Program-made: the position numbers and the translations under genes
NCBI RefSeq assembly: GCF_018873765.1
Contig: NC_057925.1
Coordinates: forward strand, 5,281,568-5,345,567
Direction of reading: 5' to 3'
Length of the DNA stretch: 64,000 bases
Source: Telopea speciosissima
Lineage: Eukaryota; Streptophyta; Magnoliopsida; Proteales; Proteaceae
Shown here: positions 11,081 through 23,464 of the stretch, piece by piece
How positions within the stretch are numbered: position 1 is the first letter of the stretch
Layout of the letters: each line of letters opens with the position of its first letter
The notes under the pieces: model-generated
What the model was told of the DNA's origin: nothing
Seen by the model: the letters and a program-made list of their open reading frames with translations, nothing else
Database searches by the model: none

Positions 11081-12029
11081 GGGAATAGGTACTGGAGGTT
11101 TTTGAGTAAGTGTAGGAGTTGCTTTTAGTCTTTTTGTTGCTCAGACACACACGTAACCAATAATTGAGGCACACAAATTTGATGAATAGAGTATTTGATT
11201 TGGTCTCTTATTTCTGTGAGAATCAGATCGAAACTATTCATATCCTTCTTCGTTTTCTTCTTTTCTCTTATCCTTCCATTGATTCCAAATAATTAATAGA
11301 ATTTTAATTTCATTCGTATCTTCTAGTTACTGATATTGTTGCTAGTTAATGGTCTGAAACTGCAATCCTCTTGTTTAAACTTCCATTAATGTTCTGGTTT
11401 TGATTTGTGCATAAAACCCAGTTTTTCTTCTAGTATCTTGAATTCCCATTCCAACAAGGATTTCCTTGAAACTCAACTTTTAACCACTAGAATTCAAATC
11501 GATTTTCATAATCTTAATAGTCAGATTCTATTCTAAACCCTCATATGGTTTCAAAATTTAAACTTGCTACTGATTTCTTAGAATATTATTTTTAGTATGA
11601 TTTCAAAAATACTCATTTTTCAGCTTCTTTTTTCACATTCTAAACTCAGATTTCAAATATCATTAACTTCTTAATTAATCTGAGTTCATCTATTCACTGT
11701 TCTGAAACTTCTCTGAGTTTCCCACTATAAACTGATTAAAAATAGCTAACCTGGATTACTATAAAATAGTGAAAGAATTGTTTAGTAAATTAATAAAATT
11801 AACATTAGATAAATCCCTCGGTAACCCTTAACATAAGACTAACTGCAATATTATCTCCCCTGGTAGAAATAAATCAACTCCTATCTTCTACCACACAGAA
11901 ACAACCCAAAGAGAAAATCACCATTACTAAATAATCAGCCAGCCTAGTTGGCTTGTTCCTTTTGTGTTGTTTTGGTTTGTTTCTGATGTGTTTTCTTTCC
12001 TTTTTCAATGATATTTAGCGGAAAAAAAA
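11010..12029. other. Intergenic AT-rich, poly-T tract
   Basis: Long T-runs at about 11034-11079, then low-complexity AT-rich sequence. I recognise no gene or element. Confidence 0.5.
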
Positions 12030-12705
12030 GTAGAGCCGAAATGAACAACTTAGAAAGTCAACAGAACTATGGTCTCTTTCTCCATCAGGTTTATTTTCAA
12101 TTAAGATCTTCAACCACGACAATCCATTTTTGGTTGGAAACTCTTCCATGGCAAGCTTCCAATAGATGAAAAAGTCATGTCCATGGGTGTTTATTTTCTG
12201 TCCAGGTGTGACCTTTGTCTTAAAGCTAAGGAATCCCTGAACCATGTTTTTGTAGGTTGTGACTTTGCTTGCTCCATCTGGTCCCACTTTTCGTCAGTTT
12301 CAATTTGGGTTGGCAGCAACATATTTCGTTCTATGACGTATTTAGATGGTGAAAATGGAAAGCTACTATTGTTTTCTTAAAGAAAGCACGGATGTCTGGA
12401 TTGATTCTAATCCCCTACTTCATTTGTCTGGAGCGGAATCGAATGCGCTTCGAGTTCAAATTTAGAAGTCAAGCTTAGGTTTCGAATATGGTGAAAAGAG
12501 AACTTAGTGCTTTATCCTCAATAAATGCTCACCGTATTTCATCAGTTGTTGACTTAACTCAAGCAAGAAGGATGAATCTCCAATATCTTCCCTATAAGTC
12601 CCAAAGATTATTGGAGATTTTTTGGGCTCCTCCCCCATCTTATTGGATGAAGCTTAATATTGATGGTTATTCCCTTAGAAATCCGGGAAGGATAGGGTTT
12701 TCCTA
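12030..12705 (+). mobile_element. L1-type LINE fragment (zf-RVT and RNase H start)
   Basis: Plus-strand frames encode WKLFHGKLP, then the zinc-binding reverse-transcriptase tail SRCDLCLKAKESLNHVFVGC and SIWSHF. After a frame change the sequence reads YWMKLNIDGYSLRNPGRIG, the start of a LINE RNase H domain. The homology stops abruptly at about 12705. It is a dead fragment in opposite orientation to the LINEs at 2439 and 18018. Confidence 0.8.
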
Positions 12706-13139
12706 GGAACCAATCAACCGGGTTGACCAGTTGTTCCTAGATGAATAAGGGTTGACCGAATACTTCGTCCAGATGACCAAAAAGGGTGATTTTTAGGTTG
12801 TTTCAATTGGGAATTATGCGGAGTCTTGCCTACGTACTAGGCGAGGACCACTTGTGAGAGGGTCTAATGTATACAAATTCTTACATAGAGTTCTAGTTGA
12901 TCGAGTAACTTTGGAAGATTAGAAACTGTGATTGCCGAGAATAGTAGAGACACAATGTGAGTGAAATTTTGTCATGTCATTAATGTTTTCAAGATACATC
13001 ATGTTTTAATACACCTATACATGTCTTGGTATTGATAACATCACCTCATGTTATTAAATGAGATATATGATATGTGTTCGCATGGTTGCGATGATATGAA
13101 CATGATTCTAGTATGATATGATTTTAATGCTAAGATAAG

Positions 13140-13520
13140 AATTAATGACAAGTAATGGAATGTACCCGAAGGTACATCAACGTTCATCCCATCAAAGGGC
13201 TTGGGAAGGAAGGTATTTACTGGAGGGAAAAGTAAAGGAAATGAAAAGAAACTTGAAGGTCCATCAATGTTCACCGACGGACACCAAAGGGCTTGGAAGG
13301 AAAGAAATGTGTCTGTGAATTCATCGATGTCCAGGGCTTAGGGTTCCCATCAAAGGGTTTGGGGCTTCTATCAAAGGACTTGGAAGGAACAACATGAACT
13401 GAAAGGAAAAGTAAAGAGAGTAAACAAAAGGCACAGAACCTAAAAGGTCCATCGATGTCCATTCCATCAAAGGGCTTGGAATGAACGACATGAACTGGAA
13501 GGGAAGGTAAGGAATGGAAA
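13140..13520. repeat. Imperfect minisatellite (CATCAAAGGGCTTGG units)
   Basis: The block 'cc(a/g)tcaaagggcttgg(g)aaggaa' recurs about five times, with associated 'ggtccatc(g/a)atgtcca' and 'aaaagtaaag(g/a)' blocks. The spacing is irregular, roughly 60-110 bp. No coding interpretation is supported. Confidence 0.7.
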
Positions 13521-13954
13521 CCAAAGTAATAAAAGAAAATGTAAAGATGATCGATGGGTTTCTTGGTTCTTCCATGTACAGTGTAAAATTTCAAAAGATT
13601 TATGATCCTAAAAGACGAATTATGGCTTTCTTGGTTCGTCCATGTACAGTGGAAAATCTCAAAAGATTTATGATCCTAATAAGCTAGGTCTAAGACATGG
13701 TTTAGGTATCGGTTTTGAATAGCTGGTATCGAGCGCTCAATATCGGTATCGATCCACACCAATACTAATACCTAGCCGATACCAAATTGATGCATGGTAC
13801 GGATATGAGGTGTAATGGTCAAAATACCATATGGATCGAAATCTTGAGGGTGAAACTATCCGCTACATCAGGTACAATCCCAATATCTAAACCGATATTG
13901 ATCCACCGATACCAGATACCTAAATTAAGGCCGCCATCCATGGAACCTGGCAAC

Positions 13955-14483
13955 TAGGGATGTAAATGGATAGCCGAAAATCCGTGTTCCATCTATGTTC
14001 GAATCCGTTTAGGGGTTTCTGAATCTAGAATTTTGGTTTCTGAAAAATATCTGAATCCCTCCGAAAGATAATCTGATTCGGATTCAGATAGTTCCATTTC
14101 GGATCGGGTAATATCTGGATAATTTAATATCCGATTGTAAAATGCGATTAGTTTAATATTTATATAAAAAATATGTATGATATATCACTATATTACCTTT
14201 ATTATAAACACTTTTATAAGGATATTTTGATAATCAAAGTTGATAATCGGTACTCGGTAATCAGAGTCAAAAATCCGTAATCGTAATAGGTCAGATTCAT
14301 TTACTAATCAGATAGTTTATTGGATCGAATAATATCCGGATATCCAATAAACTCCCGAATTCAAATATGATATTCGTTTTTTAAATTCTATAAGATACCC
14401 AAACCGGATACGCATATATCATTAGGTAAATGGATTCGCATAGTAAATCCGAGCCACACGAATCCGATCCGTTTAGATCCCTA
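13955..14483. repeat. hAT-like MITE, 529 bp
   Basis: The inverted ends are TAGGGATGTAAATGGAT and ATCCGTTTAGATCCCTA. Flanking CTGGCAAC (13947-13954) and GTGGCAAC (14484-14491) match at 7 of 8 bases, consistent with the 8-bp hAT target duplication. Related elements begin at about 28808 and 36606 (TAGGGATATAAATAGATAG), and a fragment lies at about 55997. Confidence 0.75.
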
Positions 14484-14660
14484 GTGGCAACAACCAAGTG
14501 ATGTACAAGCATGACTGTACATTTATTACATACCCTAGTATATATAGGAAACAATCCTTATTACCACCTTGTCTATCTCTCTATCTATATCTACGGCGCC
14601 TCAAATTCAAGACGAGACTCCATATCCGAGGTTGCAGAGGACAAATCCCAAGCACACTGC

Positions 14661-14697
<37 letters not shown>

Positions 14698-15473
14698 GCT
14701 GCTGGTAAGTGTTTTTTTATGGGTTTTCGTAACTCGTGTTAGTTCGGACAAAACAGAATTTTTATGGAAAACCCATTTTAGGGTTTTAGAGATTCGAAGG
14801 GAAGAGCTTGTGCCTTGTAGCCAGTGGGAGGTTGAAAGCTAGAGACGTGGGTCCTGCTCCTGCTCCTGCCTCCTTTCTCAAGAGCACTTCAGTCAACCCG
14901 ACCTTATTTTCGGTACGTTTTTCGTTTCATTTCATTTTTGCTTTTTTTTTTTGTTACAAATTATCATATCTCTCTCTCTCTCTTAAAATCTTGATTTACC
15001 GATGCTGCTTTAACGTGGGTTTTCAGGGCAGCAACTCAGTTGCTTCGACTCAGTTGTCTTCACTTTCACATTTTCAGATCGGTAAGCTTCTCTCTGCACC
15101 TTTTCAATTTCATAACAAAGCTTTACATGAAGTTATTTCTTCTTCCTTTCTCTTCTTTTTTTAAAGAAGAATACGAAGAATGAAGATGAAATGATAAATT
15201 TTTTTAAAATAGACTTTGACGAATGCAGATTCCAATTAAGTGGTCAACACTTTTCTACTTGGGGTACCAAATGAAACCTTTTTAGTCAGCCTTATTTCAT
15301 TCTTTCTAATGAAACAGTACTGCAGGATTTTCAGCTATTTAAGTTCCCTCAACTCTTCACCAGTAATTTTATGAGTTTTTCTTGTTTAATGATTTTGCAG
15401 GGTAACTTTATACATCAGATTGCACAAAGAAAGTCTGATGTATTATCAGATTTAGGAATGAGACAAATGAAAG

Positions 15474-15850
15474 TAGATCTCCTGGGATCTTTATCCTCTC
15501 AAGTGGAGTGTACTATTCAATGTACCTCACTTGAGCATCCCATTGCACCTATAGAGTTCATCTTCTCACCACCATCGGATGCTCAAGCGGTGCACTAGGC
15601 AGTGCACCACACTTGAGAGGATAAAAATTCGATCTCCTGGATCTTTATCTTCTCGAGTGTGGTGCATTGCCCAGTGCCGCACCTCACTTGTTGCCTAGTA
15701 CACCTTTAAAGTTCATTCTCTCAGTCTCATAGTCACAGTCGGATGCTCACATGCACTGGGCAGTGCAACGCACTTGAGAGAATAAAAATTGGATCTCACG
15801 GATCTTTATCCTCTCAAGTGTACAGTGCACCTCACTTGTGCATCCGACAG
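15474..15850. repeat. Nested foldback elements (CACTTGAGAGGATAAA family)
   Basis: 'ggatctttatcctctcaagtg' and its reverse complement alternate three times, together with inverted 'gtgcactgggcagtgca' blocks. This indicates at least two adjacent hairpin elements of one family. They lie in the copy 2 5' flank and are absent from the collinear part of copy 1 (about 2240-2260). Confidence 0.75.
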
Positions 15851-16131
15851 TGCACTAAGCAATGCACCTTTAACCATGGAATGAAAGAATGTAAAGTTTT
15901 CCCTTAATCGACTGTGAAGAAAACACCCATCCATCTAGAGTTATTACTACTCCCCCTATTTGTCGGAGATCCGAAATGCCCTCCATTATTTTTTGGTAGA
16001 CATTGTGAGGACCCCTTAATTGTAGAATTCTTGATATTGGGTACCCATTTCAATTTTTTTATTTTTTTTTTAGAAGTTGGTCTGAACTTGTAATCTTCTC
16101 TACAAGTAATGAACAGGAAGCACAGAACTTG

Positions 16132-17644
16132 ATGGCTACCACTACTAATGAGTTCGATTCTTCAAGCAGTAGTGGTATTAATGCTGGTGACCAAGCCCCA
16201 ATAAGGGCTGCAAAAAAAACATCGAAATATCGTGGTGTAACAAGGTTGATATATATCTTCTTTTTCCTCAAGTCAATAGGTTTCTCTTTAATTAAGCTTA
16301 TATGACTTCTACTTCTTTTTTTCCCTTTCTCTTCACAAGTAGGAAAAAGTTATACTTGTAAACTGCTGGTTTCGGTGTAACTGTAGGCACAGATACACAG
16401 GAAGGTATGAAGCCCATATCTGGGACAACTCTCGTTCAAGGGATGGTCCTTCAAAGATAGGTCGCCAAGGTAAAGCCCTTTTTTTTAGTTGTGTTATCTT
16501 CCATTAAGATGGTGGATCTTGGAGCGACGGTTGGGTTGCTCCAGGTTCGAGTCTCTGGAACGAAGTAGGGATAAGGCTGTATACATTATAATCCTCCCCA
16601 GATACCGCAGTGGCGCGGGAACTTAGTACACTTGATATGCCCTTGTTTTTATAATCTTCCATTACCTAATAATTTTTTGAATGTGTTGCTAATTCTTTAC
16701 ATTACAATGACACTGGCTGTGGTTGCTTCCATCACCTCATGCAGTCTATTTAGGTGAGTAAAACTAGATAGATCTTTGCAATTAATACTATTTAACTTTA
16801 ATAAAAAGCATAATTAATTATTTCTTTGTTTTCTTTTCTGATATTAATTTTTTTGAGCAGGAGGGTATGACAGCGAAGATAAGGCTGCTAAAGCATATGA
16901 TTTAGCGGCTCTTAAGTATTGGGGAACTTCAACAGAACTAAATTTTCCTGTATGTTATCTTTGCTTAATTAGCTTTGATATCATGAAAAATCTTTATTAG
17001 CTTTAGAATAGAATGTTTTAATGAACTTTATTAAGGTTTTTCTATCAGTCTATATATAGAGTAAAGGATCGAGTTTTTCGTCAGTTACAGTGAACGGGAA
17101 TCCATTTTCCGAAGGTCTTCAAATATGCATAGGAGGGTATTCTGGGGAACATACTAAAACCCTATAAGGGTTTGTGAACCCTAGGATGGTGTGGTGAATC
17201 TTCACCACGTGGTGACAGAAAACTTTCTCATAAAGTAAGATGGAAGTTAACCCAATATTCATATTGTAAATGCACAAAAATTCTCTCTCTGTTATAATGG
17301 TGAGTATTGATTATTATTAACTGTTCTTGTTAGTTGATCATTGATGGCTGAGTGTCCATATGTCGTTGCAGTTGAGTAATTATGTGAAGGAACTAGAGGA
17401 AATGAGGCCCCTGTCAAGACAAGATTTTGTTGCATCTCTTAGAAGGTATGCTTGATTGATAATAATCACAAACTGATTGTTTTGATGTAATTATTGGTAT
17501 CCAATTAATCATAGCTGTTGGGACGAATGCATAACCACAATGAAGAAACCCAACAAAAAAAATCACATACAACATGAGCAATTTAACGTGGTTCGACATG
17601 AATGCCTATGTCCACCCGAGAGAATCAAAGTTTTTCACTATTCC

Positions 17645-17675
<31 letters not shown>

Positions 17676-19505
17676 AAATCAGTCTCCACCTCATAATGTG
17701 ATCACCTTTACTTGTGTTTAGATTTTCCCGTAGAGAATATATAGGGAACCCAAAAAAAAACCTAATACTCTTACAATTACAATTTTACCTCATACATGTA
17801 ATGGACCCAAAACCCGTCCCGATTACATATACAAGCCTAATAATAATTATTATGTAGACCCATAAAATACAAGACACATCCAACACCAACAATAGTAAAC
17901 CGTTCTTTCAGTTTCAAAATTGCTATACAGACCACCAATATTATACACAAACTGTTACAAAATACCCAATAAACCCCAACTTTAAATACACTCGATCTCA
18001 AAATTTTATTGTCTTTTTTGGATAGGTAATTACTTAATTGAAGAAAGGGAAAACTATACAGATCGAATAGACAAGGCCAATCAGGAAACAACCTAATCTC
18101 CCCCTAACAAGAACAAGCTCTAGCAAGGGGGAGCAGAAGAATTAAGAAGCAAGGGCATACACATGCCCGAAAGGAAACACAACAAAATCAATACACAAGA
18201 TCACATCAACGTAAACTCCAAGAAACTGGGACACCCCATTTCTGAACTAGATAATAGTTCCTTCCAGATCTCTTTCCCTTGGGAATTGAGCACTACACCT
18301 GTCCTTCACGTCACGTTGAATCTCCAAAAGAAGTTGCGGGATGGTTTTCGATTTTTGGCGAAAGATCCTAGCATTCCTTTTGTTCCATAAGTGACACACA
18401 GAAGAAGAAATGCTATGTGACAAGGCTTCTCCAAGTAATAAATAACTGCCTAGAAATATTTTCGAGAAACCATATAGCTTTGTACCAACCCACTACCTCT
18501 TTGCTTTGACGAATCACCTCCCAAACCAACTTTGAAGAAAACAAACCAGAATTGGAAAGTTTCCAAACAACTCTATTTGGAGCCTCTGGACTTAGCCGAA
18601 CGATTGAAGGTAGAACAGCCCACACCTGCATCAAATCCGATGTAGGGGAGGGAACAAGAACCCAGTGATCATCACATAAGATGGACTGAACCAATGCCAA
18701 CCTATCCATGCTAGAATCCCACAATAAGTGATCTCCATACCGATTCAAAAGGATACCATGTTGATGCCAAGGGTCCAACCAAACCATAGCACTCTAACCA
18801 TTCCCTATTATATGTTCAATCAAACCCTCAACTTGCTTATGAGCTTCATAATTTTTTTCTTCAGATCCAAGAACAATCCTTTATGACTTTAATAGACCAT
18901 AAAGAGTCAACCTTCAAATACCTATGATGAATCCATTTAACCTATAGACTATTCTTCTTTGAGGCAATCTGCCAAATCTGCTTCATAATCCCAGTCAAGT
19001 TCACGTCTTTAATTCTTTTAATGCCCAACCCCACCCCCTCTCAAACTTTACAATAAACACCTTCTCTCAAGAAATGTAGTGAATTCTCCTCTCAAGGTTA
19101 GGCCAGACCAGAGGAAATTGCAAAAGATGGATTCCAATTTTCTCATGAATTTACCTGGAAGACCAAAAATCCCAGACCAGTATATGTAGCCCCCTTGCAG
19201 CACTGAGTTGATTAGGTGCAGTGTACCAGCATGGGAATTCTCCGAACAATATCGTGACACACAAGTATAATGCAATAATTCTTTAAATGAATTTGTAAAC
19301 TAAATTACAGAGAGAGCAACAGGCAAGAAGCAAGAAAATCCATTGATTTTATTGTCTTTTATTCTATTGCTTCATAACTGTATTTCATCCATATAATCTT
19401 CACTACATCATCTTAGATTTCTGTTACTCATGTATTTTCAGGAAGAGCAGTGGCTTTTCTAGGGGTGCATCAATGTATCGAGGGGTATCAAGGTATTATT
19501 TTTTT

Positions 19506-19546
<41 letters not shown>

Positions 19547-20152
19547 GAAAACCCTTTAAACAGGAATAAATATGGAACATGGCATGCCCGGATCGGAAGG
19601 GTAGAAGGAAACAAGAATAGTACATACTTGGGAACTTTCGGTAAGTCCCAACCATTATCAGAATAGAATATTTTTAAAAAAGAGAAGCACAATAGGGTTT
19701 ATTAATAATCTTGAGTATATATATACACAGGTACAGAACTAGAAGCAGCAGAAGCATACGATATTGCTACTATAAAGTACAAAGGAGTGAATGCTGTGAC
19801 AAATTTCGACATAAACAAATACAATATTAAAACCATTCTCCAGTGCAAAGAACTTCCCATTAGAGAGGGAGCATCAAAGCGTTTAAAGGAGTCTCAAGTG
19901 ATCGAGGCAGCCAAGCGTATTAGAGATGAAACTAATGCTCACAGCTCCATTTTTCATTCTAAGTACACACAAGGCTCCCAAATTCATCAAAATTCCATTA
20001 ATGCCCCAAACCAGTTGCCTCTTCCTACTACCCCTCAAAACAAGGGACAATCATCTCTATCTATTATGGAGAACAATGGGAGCTCTAGTAGTAACAACAA
20101 TGGAGTTAACCTTGATTTTGGGTTATGGTTGCCGGGAACGGGTCCTAGTTGA
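16132..20152 (+). CDS. BABY BOOM/AINTEGUMENTA-like AP2 factor, truncated copy 2
   Basis: Tandem paralogue of the gene at 4917-9246. Exon model: 16132-16244, 16387-16469, 16745-16753, 16861-16949, 17372-17445, 19442-19492, 19564-19640, 19731-20152. All borders are GT..AG, phases are identical to copy 1, and the product is 305 aa. Both AP2 repeats are present and closer to the family norm than in copy 1: [75 protein letters not shown]. The N-terminus is lost: the 5' flank runs straight into what was mid-exon 2, and the first in-frame ATG (16132) precedes [10 protein letters not shown]. An open frame extends upstream to a TTTTAG acceptor at 16073 but has no ATG. The C-terminus stops early after LPGTGPS and lacks the 81-bp repeat array. 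Introns hold a SINE and a LINE. It may be a transcribed two-AP2 short form or a pseudogene. Confidence 0.75.
16507..16653 (+). mobile_element. Au-type SINE in an intron of copy 2
   Basis: It has B-box-like 'aggttcgagtctctgg', 'agggataaggctgtatac', 'cctccccagata' and 'cgcagtggcgcgggaac', as in Au SINEs. An 11-bp direct repeat ATCTTCCATTA flanks it (16496-16506 and 16654-16664). The same intron of copy 1 has a single ATCTTCCATTA near 5927, which is the empty site. Confidence 0.85.
18018..19345 (-). mobile_element. 5'-truncated L1-type LINE in an intron of copy 2
   Basis: Minus-strand frames encode LINE polyprotein tail segments: [17 protein letters not shown] and [20 protein letters not shown] (18787-18413), and [11 protein letters not shown] (within 19275-19048). 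A 15-bp direct repeat ATTTTATTGTCTTTT flanks it (18003-18017 and 19346-19360). The copy 1 intron (about 7443-7460) has no insertion. It lies antisense to the AP2 gene and carries several frameshifts. Confidence 0.85.
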
Positions 20153-20185
20153 ATTCAATAGGCATGGGATCCTAATCCGATCTTT

Positions 20186-20375
20186 GACTGCTCCCTGGGT
20201 TGCAGCCATGTTCCTGCTGCTTCAATCGGAGGCGCTGACTCGGAATCCTAAAGGGTATTTTGGAAAATACTAAAACCTAAGAGGGTATTTGTGAACTCCA
20301 AAGGGAAAGGGGATTATTCCAAGTTGACACCTACAATTGGGGGCAGCAGCAACATAGCTGCAACCCAAGAGAGAT
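20186..20375. repeat. Foldback MITE downstream of copy 2
   Basis: The arm 'ctgggttgcagccatgttcc' plus tgctgc is the near reverse complement of gcagcagc plus 'aacatagctgcaaccca'. The interior 'aaagggtattttggaaaata' is shared with the nested element at 23465-23850. It begins about 35 bp after the copy 2 stop codon. Confidence 0.65.
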
Positions 20376-20886
20376 TTTGTTTTGTGTTTTGATGTTTCTT
20401 TATTTGGTAATTGGTAATGCATTCTATATAAATGTTATGCATGATTGTGTTACAACCACCCTATAGTTTCCGTTTGTTCAGTTCTCTCTAGGGAGAGTCT
20501 TCTTCTCACTCACTATTTTAACCTAGAGATGTTTACGGTACATAGGGACCATGTCTCACAAGCAGAGCTTGCCTTTGCGTGAGTGGGGAATCTTCATGTA
20601 CGTGAGCGTATGTAAACGACTCACAGTCATTCAGATGGAATCAATCTGTGAGAATATTCCATCTGAACAGCTGTGAATCATTCATGTATGCTCATGTACG
20701 TGAAGATTCACCGGACTTGCTCCCAACTGGCTGGCGAAAGCGAAGATTTGGCGATTATAAAGCAGATCTGCGAGCATCGTTACGTGCTAACGAATGCTGT
20801 AGTTTTCGGCTGGTCTGTTAGTTGCACTCCTGCTTGAAAACCTTCGTTTTCTTATTTGAGCTTATTGGCTTGCTTCATTGTTATTT
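20376..20886. other. Intergenic, inverted CATGTACGTGA blocks
   Basis: 'cttcatgtacgtgagcgtat' (about 20591) and 'atgctcatgtacgtgaag' (about 20688) flank an inverted pair around 'cattcagatggaat' and 'attccatctgaacagctg'. This is probably a degraded hairpin element. No gene was seen. Confidence 0.4.
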
Positions 20887-23244
20887 GAGTAAATTACTCC
20901 CCCCTCCCCTCGATTATGCCCGAATGACAAACCCCTCCCTTGGGTTTTGAGCAATGACTCTCCCCTCCCCTGCATTCCTAAGATTCTAACAACCGTACCC
21001 ATTCCGTTAAAAATGGTTGTTAAGTGATGACATCACCTAAAATATTTTCATTTAAACCCCAAAATGCCCTTATTATTCTGATATACCAATAATACCCCTT
21101 AATAAAAATAGACAAAATCTCTTCTTCTTCTTCATTTCGTTTGAACATTCCAGTTGAAGTCTCCCTTTCGTTCGAACACTCCGGCAGAACCAGCGAAGAT
21201 ATTCTTCATTTCGTTCGACCACTCCAGCGATATCAGAGATTACGAATCTTATTTCTTCCGTTCAAACACTCCGGCAGAACCAGAGAACTTCAAGAAGTTC
21301 AGTTCTCCTCTTTTTCCTCTCGTTGAACACTCGTGAACCAGAGAGCTTCTTCTTCGTTTAGTCGAACACTCCGGCACTATTCTTCTACCACCAAGTTGTT
21401 GAAGGTAAGGTGTTTCATCATCATATCCAGTCCATAAGAAGAAGCAGTTCAAACAAAGTTGGCAGCTCTAGTGCAATCACCCACTATAGGTGGGTTAAGT
21501 TTGAACCCGATTGGAATTGACCATGTGTAAAAGGATAAAGGTTTGAAAATTTCTCTGAAGAAAAAAAATACAGACAAATGGAAATTCAAGGGGAGGTTAA
21601 CTATGGTAAGAACAACAATAGTTGCCAGTGAAATAAACAATTGAGGATGCTTTGCCACCATTAAAATTGAATTGTTCTCAGACAATAAACACAAAATTCA
21701 TTTTTTAAAGAAGGTGAATTATTTTCTACAATTATATCCGTAAGTTCTAATCCCCAATTGAACTGTAAACTATTAATGGTAAACCATACGACCTTAAGAA
21801 AATTTAATTCATCAAAACTTCTTGTAACCTATCAGGGATACAGTCTGCACTTTCTTCAGATTGAAGAGATTTAGCATAATGAGCTTCCCTTGTCTTTCAT
21901 TTCAGCAACAGTAGAGGTGCAATTAAAGTGTGTCCCACAGAAGATTGTGGAGACACTGTGCCCTGTGCCATATGCCATGTGCACACAGAAACGAGTGGCT
22001 GGCTAATGGCTAATGGGTATGAGCCAGAATGACGAATCACTTTCTTAATACAGTTTTGTCTTATTTGAAAGAGAGAGAACGATGAGTTATTATTCATTAA
22101 TCAGAGAAGCTGGATCATATCAATCTTCATTCTGAGTTTGTGAAAAGATTATGGATTTCCAATTAGGATAACTCCAAAGAACAGAGGAATTGAACTACTG
22201 GAGTCATGAGCATCATAGTTATCGTTTGCTACTCTGTTTGGACAGAAATGATAAAATCTTCTTCCCCAAAAAACCCACATTAAACCCACTTGTGATCATT
22301 CATAGAATCAAAACTGTGTGTGGAGAAGTAAGAGGTTTTTGAAAAATTCATCACAAATGGGGCAAATAGATATGAGAGCAGTTCAGAACTTCAAACCAAA
22401 TCTCCTAAAGTTGGATAGAGACCAACCAAAGATGCAAATAAAAAGTCTGAAATATGATTTCAAGGAAATCCGCCAATTTGGCTCCCAACTAACTTCTCAA
22501 GTGTTTTTTTCTGAATCTTCAATAAACGACGAATCTAAGAGGTTAACTGAATCTGGTTTTGATCCATTTACTGTACTCAAACAATAGAAATGGTGGCCAT
22601 GGCTTTAAATTCATTCTCCTATAAAAATGAAGAGTTTACTGTAAATTTCTTACCTCCAGTACATGCATGGAATGGAAACTCTAATCGTCTGGCATTAATT
22701 TGTTGATTTTCTGGGTCTGGGCTTCTAAAAGAAACGTTTTTGATAGTGATGGTGAGACAGAGACGCACTCAAAATAGTCATAAACGTATCTTTTATCTGT
22801 CTATGAGCAGGTGGATGTTGTGGAGTGCCATTTTCACCAATAAATTTCCACTTTCCACTCATCTTTTTTGGTCCAAGCCGTGAGAGAATAACCGAGATGG
22901 GAGTTGGTTGCAGGTCCAAGCGGAGATGGAAGATGCACGTCCAAGTAGTTGCAGAGAGAGATGAGTTACAGGTTGTTGCGGCAATGGCTGTTTCAACAGG
23001 TGGAAGATGCACTCTCCATCTTCACTTTCTTGTTTCTACAGGTGGGAGACGATAGAGCAAGGAGAGAGATGTTAGAATAGGGTCACAGATATAGTCTTTT
23101 CCTATCACTTAACATCCCTTTTTAACGGAATGGGTATGGTTGATAGAAACTAGGGAATGCAGGGAGGGGAGAGTCATTACTCAAAACCCAGGGGAGGGGT
23201 TTGTCATCAGAGCATAATCGAGGGGAGGGGGGAGTAATTTACTC
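20887..23244. mobile_element. Long-TIR Mutator-like element, 2.36 kb
   Basis: The ends GAGTAAATTACTCCC and GGGAGTAATTTACTC begin inverted repeats of about 150 bp that reach the 'cgttaaaaatgg' and 'tttttaacggaat' blocks. A perfect 9-bp target duplication TTGTTATTT lies at 20878-20886 and 23245-23253, the Mutator signature. The interior (about 21120-23050) holds no transposase that I recognise. It contains repeated 'cgttcgaacactccggcaga' units (21165-21380), a donor-like AAG|GTAAGG (21399) and an 89-aa open frame (22318-22587) of unknown nature. It is non-autonomous; captured host sequence is possible but unidentified. Confidence 0.85.
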
Positions 23245-23464
23245 TTGTTATTTATATATTACCTGTGCAATGTCTACGCTTAGTTAGCAATTTAACAAAA
23301 AATAAATAAATAAATAATTTTGTTTCTACGATGATATGATGTGTTAAGAAAAAAAACTCAATTTTCTAAGTTTTTTACAAGCTTTGTTTGCTTCTAATGA
23401 GTAAAACACCACCCTTCTTCTTCTTCTAATGGTCTCACCACCACCACCACCACCCCACCGCTGT

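Larger units (their letters stand above)
13640..16090 (+). other. Duplicated 5' flank of BBM-like copy 2
   Basis: Collinear with about 960-2410, interrupted by a hAT-like MITE (13955-14483) and a MITE cluster (15474-15850). The donor ATCG|GTAAGC recurs (GT at 15082-15083). The flank continues to TTTTAG at 16073 and then directly into the middle of the ancestral exon 2. The region corresponding to exon 1, the LINE and the first part of exon 2 is absent. Confidence 0.7.

Noticed and set aside
22318..22587. 89-codon open frame inside the first Mutator-like element
   Set aside because: I recognise no family and it lacks support from a paralogue. Noted as part of the element rather than called a gene.
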